Part shown: positions 1 to 6,140 of the stretch, in pieces
Position numbering within the stretch: position 1 is the stretch's first letter
Layout: each line of letters starts with the position of its first letter
Assembly (NCBI GenBank): GCA_036703605.1
Contig: DATNRH010000432.1
Span: 1 to 33,681, forward strand
DNA length: 33,681 nt
Direction of reading: 5' to 3'
Origin: Candidatus Obscuribacterales bacterium
GTDB taxonomy: Bacteria; Cyanobacteriota; Cyanobacteriia; RECH01
Notes under the pieces: generated by a model
Databases searched by the model: none
Seen by the model: only the letters and a program-made list of their open reading frames with translations
What the model was told of the DNA's origin: nothing
Translations under genes and position numbers: made by a program

Positions 1-25
1 GACAATACAGAGCCGCGGAAAGAAC

Positions 26-63
26 AACGGCAGACAACTGGGATAAGCCAATCGTCTGCCGTT
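26..63 (-). terminator. Hairpin downstream of the MBL-fold gene
   Basis: A 10-bp perfect inverted repeat, AACGGCAGAC at 26-35 and GTCTGCCGTT at 54-63, encloses an 18-nt loop. Read on the minus strand it follows the hydrolase stop codon by about 40 nt and is trailed by a moderately T-rich stretch (GTTCTTTCC). This fits a weak intrinsic terminator. Function is inferred from position and shape only. Confidence 0.5.
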
Positions 64-102
64 CTGAGTGCGCTCTATGCATCAAACATGGATAAGAATC
101 GC

Positions 103-1119
103 CTACAGCGCTTGCAACTCCGGCGCTTGCGCTTGGAAATAGGTGCGAATGGACGCCGCATCATCATGCCCCAAGGTGATCTGCTGATAGGCGACTTCCA
201 CATTGCCAGAAAACATACCCTGAAAGCCATAGCTAGCGTAGGGTTCAGGTAGAGAGGCTTGTTCAAGAGCCTGCTCAAGCGATAGTCCCTGTTCTTTCCA
301 TTGCAGGGCTAGGGTTTCTAAGGTGCTTAGATAGCCCTTTAGGTTATCTAGGTTGGTGCGATCGCCCACTGGCCCGTGCCCAGGCACCACCGTTGCGGTG
401 CTGTAGTTTTCTGCCAACATCTCCAAGTTATCTTGCCACACCCGAATATTACCATCTGCCAGGTAGGGTAGCCGCTCAGCAAATAACATATCCCCCGTCA
501 CCAACACATCCACGTCAGGGATATAGGCCACCAAATCGGTGCCACCGGAATGACCTTCAAATTCAACCAACTGGACTTGGCGATCGCCCAACCATAGATC
601 CCAAGTTCCATTCACCACCACACTTGGCGGCGTCACGGTCGGATCGAGTTCCTGGTTGCGGGTTAGCATAAACTCGCGGATGGGGCCCCGTCCTAAAATC
701 GGCAGTCCTAGTGCCTCCGCTGCTGCATTGCCACCGGAATGATCGAAGTGATAGTGGGTATCAACGACGTAGCGAATGGGCTGGTCTGTGAGGGTTGCCA
801 CGGTTGCAAACGCTAGGTTTGCCAAAGCTTGGTTCTGAAAGGTATCGAGAACCAACACCCCATCGGAACCAACCACAATCGTGACGTTGCAAATGGCGGT
901 CGTGGCAAAGTCTGCGGGCGGAAAGTCGGTGCTAGCCACCAAGGTATAGACACCCTCGGCGACTTCTTCCACGGTGAGCCCAGCTATTTCTAGAGTCACC
1001 TCAGGAGTTTCCTGGACTGGAGCGTCTTGGGCTGGAACTGGCGCTTGCAGCCCCACAACGCCTACTAAGGCAGCCAGGGCAATGATCAGCCCCAATGCCC
1101 ATCTACGAAGTTGCTTCAT
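103..1119 (-). CDS. Exported metallo-beta-lactamase-fold hydrolase
   Basis: This is a metallo-beta-lactamase superfamily protein, most like periplasmic zinc hydrolases of the SoxH/quinoprotein-relay type; the substrate is unknown. From the start chosen here (338 aa) the N-terminus is a typical signal peptide: a basic MKQLRRW, a hydrophobic stretch rich in L, A and V, then a VPAQ cleavage region near residue 31. The zinc motif THYHFDHSGG supplies H122, H124, D126 and H127. Further metal ligands are expected in EGHSGG, the TGDM segment and the late VPGHGP segment. An in-frame ATG 30 nt upstream would give 348 aa; the shorter start puts the basic residues directly before the hydrophobic core. 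The gene stands alone, with a hairpin downstream. The family assignment is secure, the physiological role open. Confidence 0.9.
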   Translation of the reverse strand: MKQLRRWALGLIIALAALVGVVGLQAPVPAQDAPVQETPEVTLEIAGLTVEEVAEGVYTLVASTDFPPADFATTAICNVTIVVGSDGVLVLDTFQNQALANLAFATVATLTDQPIRYVVDTHYHFDHSGGNAAAEALGLPILGRGPIREFMLTRNQELDPTVTPPSVVVNGTWDLWLGDRQVQLVEFEGHSGGTDLVAYIPDVDVLVTGDMLFAERLPYLADGNIRVWQDNLEMLAENYSTATVVPGHGPVGDRTNLDNLKGYLSTLETLALQWKEQGLSLEQALEQASLPEPYASYGFQGMFSGNVEVAYQQITLGHDDAASIRTYFQAQAPELQAL

Positions 1120-1615
1120 GGATTTTCTCGCAAAATTTGTGGCAAACATGAATCGTTTCCATAAATATTACAAGCAAACTTCCAGACGCACTAGCTATAC
1201 CTCAGCCGTGAACGCTAAGCTAACCGGGAACAAGAGAGCGATCGCCTTGAGGAAGAATCCGGTACACCTGCCGGTCATCTATCCATCGACCCCGATCCCC
1301 AACCATGCACCTAGCCCCCTGTTGACTGAAATGGATCGGCAGGGCTCACCTTACCTGTCGATCAACAAAGTTAGCTTGAATGTTCGACAGCGATCGCTCT
1401 TGGTGTGATTTGAGGAGAGCGATCGCTCAATATCTTTACAAGCCCCTAAAGCAGGTGTTAACTTTAAGGCAAGATCTAGCTAAATAATCTACAGTCGGTG
1501 AGATATTATTCTAGTTGTCTGTGAGCATTGAGAGCTGACTTAAAGTGGACACTAAGGAAGTAGAGCGCTTACAATATGCTAGTAGACGCTTCCTCTCTTC
1601 GCTGACACAAAAAAA
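1120..1615. other. Intergenic region; left edge of the HIP1-free stretch
   Basis: About 500 bp between the divergent hydrolase and the island gene. HIP1-type GCGATCGC sites occur near 1240, 1390 and 1419 and then stop until about 4541. The sequence turns AT-richer from about 1430. An eight-A run lies at 1609-1616, directly at the next start codon. I see no clear gene or RNA here. Confidence 0.5.
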
Positions 1616-2536
1616 ATGGAATTCAACGAAAAATCTGCCAGTTCTCAATTCTCTGCTGGTGCTGGTTTTCAAGCCAATGGAGATGCCCGGTTCGTATCGC
1701 AAAATGTTCAAGACATCGGTCGCCAATTTAAAACGAAAATGTCCAGGACAGCAAATGCCTCAACTCCTTCTAGGGAAGGATTTGCTTTTGAATATCTGGA
1801 TGCAATGGATCAGGTGATCAGTCAGGGAGGAAGCTGTAAAGTTGAGGTTCCTAGTGTTAATGTCAAGAACTCAGCTGACATTCAGGTTAAGTCCAGAACG
1901 TCTGGTAACATAGTTCAAGAACAACAACTAAAGCTCAATTCTCGTTCAGCAGATAACGCTGTCAAAAGTGGAGGCTATGAGCAACAGGAGATTAGAACTC
2001 CAAAGGGACAAACTCGTAAGCCCACAAATCCCAATGTCAAAGAATCTAATGTTTCCGCATCTGAAGTCAGTAAAGGAGCTAAAAATCCCAATCAGGCAAC
2101 TAGCAACTATCGATTAAAAGCTGCCATGGCTGAGATTGGTAATGCTGCTGCTATTGGTGCCATCACTGGAGCTGTTGCTGCCACGATCATTTCAGGGCTA
2201 GAGCATTTTCTGGCAGTTGAGCGTGGCGAAATGGAAATAGACCACGCTATCACAGAAGTTTTTCTAGATGCTGTTGAAGGTGCTGTTATGGGTGGTGTAA
2301 GCGGCGGAGCATTTGCAGCTATTCCTGCATTCATTCCTACTTTAATTCCTGTGCTAAGTGTAATCTCTGTGCCTCTCTTAGCTGCTGGTGCGTTCCAACT
2401 CGTTAATCAAGTTGGTCAAATTATTGATCATCATACATTTTTTAAACGTAATGCCCTGCTTGCAAAAGTTCATCAACAAGATGCTCAGTTCTTCGAACAT
2501 TTCGACAAGCAGGTTATGGAATATCTTAACAGTTAA
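1616..2536 (+). CDS. Uncharacterised hydrophobic protein with a nuclease-like DxQxK motif
   Basis: A 306-aa protein I do not recognise as a named family. Residues 1-50 are polar. Residues 54-93 contain GFAFEYLDA and then ADIQVKS; a conserved-looking E59 followed by D88-x-Q90-x-K92 resembles the core of PD-(D/E)xK nuclease-like folds. Residues 125-165 are a basic, Pro/Asn-rich linker. Residues 171-194 and about 218-270 are strongly hydrophobic and rich in Gly/Ala (GAITGAVAA, GGVSGGAF), as in glycine-zipper membrane helices. The C-terminus is a charged helix. No signal peptide is visible. The ATG follows a run of A and has no clear Shine-Dalgarno sequence. A second gene follows after 53 bp, so the two are probably co-transcribed. 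Codon use is AT-richer than in the flanking genes, suggesting transfer. Toxin or effector activity is speculation. Confidence 0.7.
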   Translation: MEFNEKSASSQFSAGAGFQANGDARFVSQNVQDIGRQFKTKMSRTANASTPSREGFAFEYLDAMDQVISQGGSCKVEVPSVNVKNSADIQVKSRTSGNIVQEQQLKLNSRSADNAVKSGGYEQQEIRTPKGQTRKPTNPNVKESNVSASEVSKGAKNPNQATSNYRLKAAMAEIGNAAAIGAITGAVAATIISGLEHFLAVERGEMEIDHAITEVFLDAVEGAVMGGVSGGAFAAIPAFIPTLIPVLSVISVPLLAAGAFQLVNQVGQIIDHHTFFKRNALLAKVHQQDAQFFEHFDKQVMEYLNS

Positions 2537-2589
2537 TTTCTCATCTTAGTAACAAAGCAAATAAATTTTGAATTATTAGGACTTCCACA

Positions 2590-3030
2590 ATGAACATCGA
2601 CCAGGCTCGTGGTCTTCTTGATGAGATTGAAGCTCTGCTCTACTCTGGCTCAGAGTGGGACATGTTTTGGCGAAATGTTTTTAATGAAATCCGAGCGGGG
2701 GATGTAGACGGTCTTTTTCATGAAGCTCTTGCTAAACTTCATGCCCTGGGTGCACTAGACAACAATGTAGATAGTTTTATAAGCATCTTCATCAGATCGC
2801 AGATTCAGCGATTCTATGAGCAACTCTACAAAACCCGTAGATGGCATCTGATTAATGGTCATGTTTATACTTACTCGGATGTTCTACGCTTTATTGCAAA
2901 AAGTCAATATCTAATTCAGCTTCTCCGTAAGAAAATTGAGCAAATTCATGCTGAGTCTTGCAAAGTATCTGATGAGTTTTCTGAACATATAGTAGTTTCT
3001 AGAACAGATGCGTTTATCCGTGATAGGTAG
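2590..3030 (+). CDS. Small helical protein of unknown function, partner of the preceding gene
   Basis: A 146-aa soluble protein, predicted by eye to be nearly all alpha-helical, with alternating hydrophobic and charged residues and no membrane segment or signal peptide. I recognise no family. The central segment (about 60-85) is aromatic and basic; residues 97-125 could form a coiled coil (FIAKSQYLIQLLRKKIEQI). An AGGA ribosome-binding motif lies about 9 nt before the ATG. It lies 53 bp after the hydrophobic nuclease-like gene in the same orientation and shares its AT-rich composition, so both probably arrived together. A size and position like this suit an immunity or regulatory partner, but nothing in the sequence proves it. 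Confidence 0.65.
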   Translation: MNIDQARGLLDEIEALLYSGSEWDMFWRNVFNEIRAGDVDGLFHEALAKLHALGALDNNVDSFISIFIRSQIQRFYEQLYKTRRWHLINGHVYTYSDVLRFIAKSQYLIQLLRKKIEQIHAESCKVSDEFSEHIVVSRTDAFIRDR

Positions 3031-3215
3031 TATGGAGAAAATTCTCACGAATCCTCGCAGTCCATCACACGCCGGGTGTTTTCGCACCAAGTGACTCCTC
3101 GAAAAAGTTTATACAATTACAGATAAAGCCTACAGATATAGTCTCTACGTGTACGTCACTTTGTTGACTAATCATACGTTTTGAGGTGTGTTTGTTTCAG
3201 CTTAGTTCAACTTAC

Positions 3216-3224
3216 TGGAGGTGA
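3216..3224 (+). promoter_or_regulatory. Near-perfect Shine-Dalgarno sequence of a leader ORF
   Basis: GGAGGTGAT matches the complement of the 16S rRNA 3' end over nine bases and sits about 9 nt before an ATG pair at 3231. It is the strongest ribosome binding site I saw in the window. It does not serve an annotated gene directly but a 23-codon leader that overlaps the nucleotidase start. Confidence 0.6.
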
Positions 3225-3230
3225 TATTCA

Positions 3231-3302
3231 ATGATGATCTGGCTGGTTGTCCTAAAAAACAATAGTTCAACTTCAAGAAAAGCGCATGCCATATCCGATT
3301 GA
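3231..3302 (+). CDS. Candidate 23-aa leader peptide overlapping the nucleotidase start
   Basis: A short ORF beginning MMIWLVVLKNN and ending in TGA at 3300-3302. It is preceded by a near-perfect Shine-Dalgarno sequence (GGAGGTGAT). Its last 17 nt overlap, in another frame, the ATG of the nucleotidase at 3286, whose own upstream sequence (AAGAAAAG) is a weak ribosome binding site. This arrangement is typical of translational coupling: ribosomes finishing the leader re-initiate nearby. The peptide is hydrophobic at its N-terminus. No family is recognisable. Expression is inferred from the ribosome binding site alone. Confidence 0.45.
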   Translation: MMIWLVVLKNNSSTSRKAHAISD

Positions 3303-4230
3303 AAGAAAATTAGTTATTGCTGTTTCATCGAGTGCACTTTTTGATTTAACTGAGTCCAACAAAGTTTTCGTCGAGAAGGGCCCCAAAGCATATAAAAGAT
3401 TTCAAGAAGACAATCTTAATGAGATTCTTGGTAAAGGCGTAGCTTTTCCATTTATTAAACGTTTTTTAGGAATAAATAGAAGATTTCCAGATGAATTGCC
3501 AGTTGAGGTAGTTTTATTATCTAGGAATTCTGCAGCTACAGGTAAAAGAGTGTTTAGGTCTATACAGTATTATGGACTAGATATATCGAGAGCCGCTTTC
3601 ATGGAAGGGAGATCCCCTTATGAGTACATTCCTGCATTCAATACTTCATTATTTCTCACCGCCAATGAGGAGGATGTACAAAAAGCGATAGATGCTGGCT
3701 ATCCTGCGGGTGTGGTTCTACCGAGCAAAATAGTAAATGATGACGAGCATGAAGATTTAAGAATTGCCTTCGATTTTGATGGTGTCATAGCCGATGATGA
3801 AGCAGAATTGATTTTTAAGGGTGGTAACCTCCCAGATTTCCACGCGTATGAGGTAAAAAAAACTGACATACCACATAAGCCGGGACCTCTGGCTGACTTG
3901 TTTAAAAAACTATCTTTTCTTCAAAAATTGGAAGATCGTGAATTGGATCGTGACATAAATTACAAGCGAATACTAACTACAGCAATTGTTACTGCCAGAA
4001 ATGCTCCGGCTCACGAGCGTGTTATTACCACTTTGGAAAGCTGGGGTGTAAGTGCTAATGAAATGTTTTTTCTTGGAGGGATGGTCAAAGATAGAATTCT
4101 ATCTAGATTAAAGCCTCATATGTTTTTTGATGATCAACGAAGTCACTTAGAATCAGAGGCTGGCGACATACCTATGGTTCATATTCCATTTGGTATTGCC
4201 AATAAAAAAAATGAAGGCGCTGCTGAATAG
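3286..4230 (+). CDS. Cytosolic 5'-nucleotidase, HAD-type (5_nucleotid / cN-I-like family)
   Basis: This 314-aa protein resembles the bacterial 5'-nucleotidase family related to eukaryotic cN-I, which dephosphorylates nucleoside monophosphates. The family's N-terminal signature is present (KLVIAVSSSALFDL, then ESNKVFVEKG). HAD motif I is DFDGV with D163 and D165, motif II is around TARNAP (236-241), the conserved Lys is probably K268, and motif IV is FFDDQ (280-284). Length matches the family. There is no signal peptide, so it is cytosolic. It lies 255 bp after the helical gene and overlaps a leader ORF with a strong ribosome binding site, so translation may be coupled. Its last codons (GAAE, stop) lie within a dispersed repeat that recurs near 26.7 kb. 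Composition is AT-rich and HIP1-free, unlike the flanks. Family confidence is high; substrate preference and any defence role are unknown. Confidence 0.88.
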   Translation: MPYPIERKLVIAVSSSALFDLTESNKVFVEKGPKAYKRFQEDNLNEILGKGVAFPFIKRFLGINRRFPDELPVEVVLLSRNSAATGKRVFRSIQYYGLDISRAAFMEGRSPYEYIPAFNTSLFLTANEEDVQKAIDAGYPAGVVLPSKIVNDDEHEDLRIAFDFDGVIADDEAELIFKGGNLPDFHAYEVKKTDIPHKPGPLADLFKKLSFLQKLEDRELDRDINYKRILTTAIVTARNAPAHERVITTLESWGVSANEMFFLGGMVKDRILSRLKPHMFFDDQRSHLESEAGDIPMVHIPFGIANKKNEGAAE

Positions 4231-4305
4231 TAGTATGACTCCGCAAACTTTTGCATGGAGTTTCAAAGCTTCTATCTAGAGGTTTATACCCTGGTTCAGC
4301 AGCAC
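4216..4305 (+). repeat. Dispersed ~90-bp element, copy 1
   Basis: This stretch aligns with 26711-26799 at roughly 67 of 89 positions by hand count with one gap. Its ends are inverted: GCTGCTGAA near 4219 and TTCAGCAGC near 4295 form a 9-bp stem. The left end overlaps the last four codons and stop of the nucleotidase. It could be a MITE-like element or a structured RNA; no target duplication is evident. Confidence 0.6.
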
Positions 4306-4614
4306 TAGGCTGAGATTGCTACAGCTACAGCTCCGTGAGAGTGCTAAGTAACGTCAGTTCGGGTTAAGGGGATTTTCCAGCTTGTTGGACGAAAGAATCA
4401 AGCTCTCAGTCCACGAGAGAATGAGGCTTTCAGCTTATCCCGAACTCAGGTTAAGTAAAGCCTATACCAGTGACTAGCTTGAGCTGATTGAGCCCTTTTG
4501 ACTACGATTGATCAGGCATTCATATAGTCGTTCAGGACGCGATCGCTCATACTAGATCTGGGTTTCCTCGATTATGGGAGTCACCTATGTTGTCACATAA
4601 AAGGAGAACAAAGT
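4231..4614. other. Intergenic region carrying two repeat elements
   Basis: The gap between the nucleotidase and the DUF2281 gene holds most of the dispersed ~90-bp element and then a second inverted-repeat element at 4349-4453. HIP1 reappears near 4541. No protein-coding gene is convincing. It looks like the right border of the acquired stretch. Confidence 0.5.
4349..4453. mobile_element. MITE-like element with 20-bp terminal inverted repeats
   Basis: The left end TAACGTCAGTTCGGGTTAAG (4349-4368) and the reverse complement of the right end (4434-4453) match at 17 of 20 positions. The enclosed 65 bp have no coding capacity. TAAG occurs at both borders (4345-4348 and 4451-4454) and could be a target duplication or part of the repeat. 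Size, lack of ORF and terminal repeats fit a non-autonomous transposable element; the mobilising transposase is not in this window. Confidence 0.55.
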
Positions 4615-4827
4615 ATGACTGTAGATGCAGAAATCTTACAAACGATCACCCAAATGCCAGAGCCCTTGAAGCAAGAGGTTTTGCATTACGCAAAATATTT
4701 AATTGAAAACTATTCAAAAGTAAATACTGAGGAGAAGACATCACAAAAGAAACGTCGATCGGGCATCTTAAAAGGCACGTTTGTTTTGCCCTTGCCGGAT
4801 GACTTTGATGCACCTCTTGAAGATTAG
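4615..4827 (+). CDS. DUF2281 antitoxin-like protein
   Basis: A 70-aa protein of the DUF2281 family, common in cyanobacteria as the antitoxin half of VapBC-type modules. The N-terminal helix pair (EILQTITQMPEPLKQEVLHYAKYL) is the family signature. A Lys/Arg-rich middle (about 39-50) and a C-terminal segment of the form GILKGTFVLPLPDDFDAPLED, which usually contacts the toxin, follow. The ribosome binding site AAGGAG sits 9 nt before the ATG. Normally a PIN-domain toxin gene follows within a few bases; here no intact ORF does, only a stretch that may be a decayed remnant. The gene therefore looks like an orphan antitoxin. Family assignment is good; DNA binding or present activity is unknown. Confidence 0.85.
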   Translation: MTVDAEILQTITQMPEPLKQEVLHYAKYLIENYSKVNTEEKTSQKKRRSGILKGTFVLPLPDDFDAPLED

Positions 4828-5010
4828 ATCTTATCGGAAATTGAGCTGACAAAATCGGTGCTAGAAAGATAGACCAGTGGAAGGCATCAACAAACCACGG
4901 GATAGCTGGATTGGATCGAGGAAGCACACCCAACTCATCTCATAGCATTCACATAGCGATGATCGCTTTCATTGGCATATCGGTCACGCGCTGGAGAGCG
5001 ATCGCTGCCG
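4828..5010 (+). pseudogene. Possible decayed PIN-domain (VapC) toxin remnant
   Basis: Directly after the DUF2281 stop, the same frame reads ILSEIELTKSVLER, stop, then after another stop LDWIEEAHPTHLIAFT. These fragments resemble the ISEISxWE and WLEEAL...LLPLT segments of VapC toxins in the expected order. Several stops and probably frameshifts interrupt it, and the acidic catalytic residues cannot be assigned. The match was made by eye to short motifs and could be chance; the main support is its position immediately after an antitoxin gene. Confidence 0.22.
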
Positions 5011-5173
5011 GCAGGGTAGAGAGCGATCGCTTCATCGAAGATTTCATGCATGTCATTGAGCAAGTGTGGGAGTATAAAACTATCTAGGACTGCCTGTTAG
5101 GAGAATCTCCAGCCTCCAAGACCACCTTTAATAGTTCTAGATCTCACCATAGTATTAGCTCTATAAAACTCTC

Positions 5174-5542
5174 ATGACTGACTCGTATCAAATTCGCATT
5201 CACAATCGCAAAACCGGCACCTCCCACTGCGTTCGGGTGCCAAGCGATCGCTACATTCTCCACAGTGCCGAAAATCAGGGCGTCGAACTTCCCTTCTCCT
5301 GTCGTAACGGTGCTTGCACGGCCTGTGCAGGGCGATTACTCTCTGGCGAAGTGCATCAGCCAGAAGCCATGGGCCTCTCGCCTCATCTACAGGAAAAGGG
5401 CTATGCCTTGCTCTGTGTCAGCTATCCCTGTTCGGATGTGGAAGTGGAAACCCAGGATGAAGATGAAGTGTATGAGCTTCAATTTGGGCGCTATTTTGGC
5501 AAGGGTAAAGTACGCCGGGGGTTGCCCCTTGATGAAGACTAG
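5174..5542 (+). CDS. Plant-type [2Fe-2S] ferredoxin with C-terminal extension (FdC2-like)
   Basis: A 122-aa electron carrier of the plant/cyanobacterial ferredoxin fold. The cluster ligands are C43, C48 and C51 in CRNGACTAC, and C81 in LLCVSYP: the C-x4-C-x2-C-x29-C pattern. Unlike photosynthetic PetF (about 97-99 aa), it has a tail from about residue 98 (VYELQFGRYFGKGKVRRG) ending in acidic residues. That tail is the hallmark of FdC2-type ferredoxins conserved in cyanobacteria and plastids, whose partner is not settled. There is no signal peptide, so it is cytoplasmic. The next gene begins inside its last codons (11-nt overlap), suggesting a shared transcript. Two HIP1-rich spacers separate it from the DUF2281 gene. 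Confidence 0.9.
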   Translation: MTDSYQIRIHNRKTGTSHCVRVPSDRYILHSAENQGVELPFSCRNGACTACAGRLLSGEVHQPEAMGLSPHLQEKGYALLCVSYPCSDVEVETQDEDEVYELQFGRYFGKGKVRRGLPLDED

Positions 5543-6071
5543 AAAGCAACTGAGGATGCGGTGGCTAGCGTTGGTGCTGGTTGTGCTGAGCTGGACGGGG
5601 GTTGCCTGTGCGGCAGAACCGGCAACCCATCCGGCCCAAGTCGTGCGGGTGGTGAGTGGGCAAACCCTAGAAGTGCTGCTCCCCAACGGCCCGGCAGAGC
5701 CCCAAACGGTTCGACTGTTAGGTCTGGATGCGCCGGATCTGCGGCAGGAGCCGTGGGGAGAGGCAGCCCAGGCCTATTTGGCGGAATGGCTGGAAGGACA
5801 GACGGTGGGTCTAGAGCCGGGTGTGGAACCAGCGGATAGTTATGGGCGGCAATTGGCCTACGTTTGGCAGGATGGGCAGTTGGTGAATGAGCGCATGATT
5901 GCTCAAGGCTGGGGGTTGGCGATCGCCCGTGCTCCCAACCTGCGCTATGACGATCGCTTTCAGCAGGCTCAAATGGTGGCCCGGGCTTTGGGTCGCGGCA
6001 TTTGGAATCCTGATCAGCCCCTGCGCCAAACCCCGACCGAATTTCGCCAGTCCCTGCCCGATGCATCCTGA
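5532..6071 (+). CDS. Exported thermonuclease-like (SNase-fold) protein
   Basis: A 179-aa staphylococcal-nuclease-fold protein with an N-terminal signal peptide (hydrophobic core about residues 10-24, cleavage near CAA/EP), so it acts outside the cytoplasmic membrane. Family motifs are VRLLGLDAPDL (61-70; R61 matches SNase R35), E73 in RQEPWGEAA (E43 equivalent) and DSYGRQLAYV (R106 matches R87), followed by VNERMIAQGWG. The usual calcium loop DGDT is SGQT here (residues 42-45), so one Ca2+-binding Asp is missing. The ATG at 5532 overlaps the ferredoxin stop by 11 nt; an ATG at 5556 is a good alternative that also begins the signal peptide. Nuclease activity is probable from the Arg/Glu residues but the metal site is doubtful. 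Confidence 0.85.
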   Translation: MKTRKQLRMRWLALVLVVLSWTGVACAAEPATHPAQVVRVVSGQTLEVLLPNGPAEPQTVRLLGLDAPDLRQEPWGEAAQAYLAEWLEGQTVGLEPGVEPADSYGRQLAYVWQDGQLVNERMIAQGWGLAIARAPNLRYDDRFQQAQMVARALGRGIWNPDQPLRQTPTEFRQSLPDAS

Positions 6072-6140
6072 ACAACGATTGACGACAGGACAGAAGCGGT
6101 GTAGTGTCCAGGGTTAGCTGTAATCCTGACCCCAATCGCC

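Noticed and set aside
1530-1560. Sequence TGACTTAAAGTGGACACTAA as an insertion-sequence end
   Set aside because: It resembles some IS ends only loosely and has no matching inverted copy nearby.
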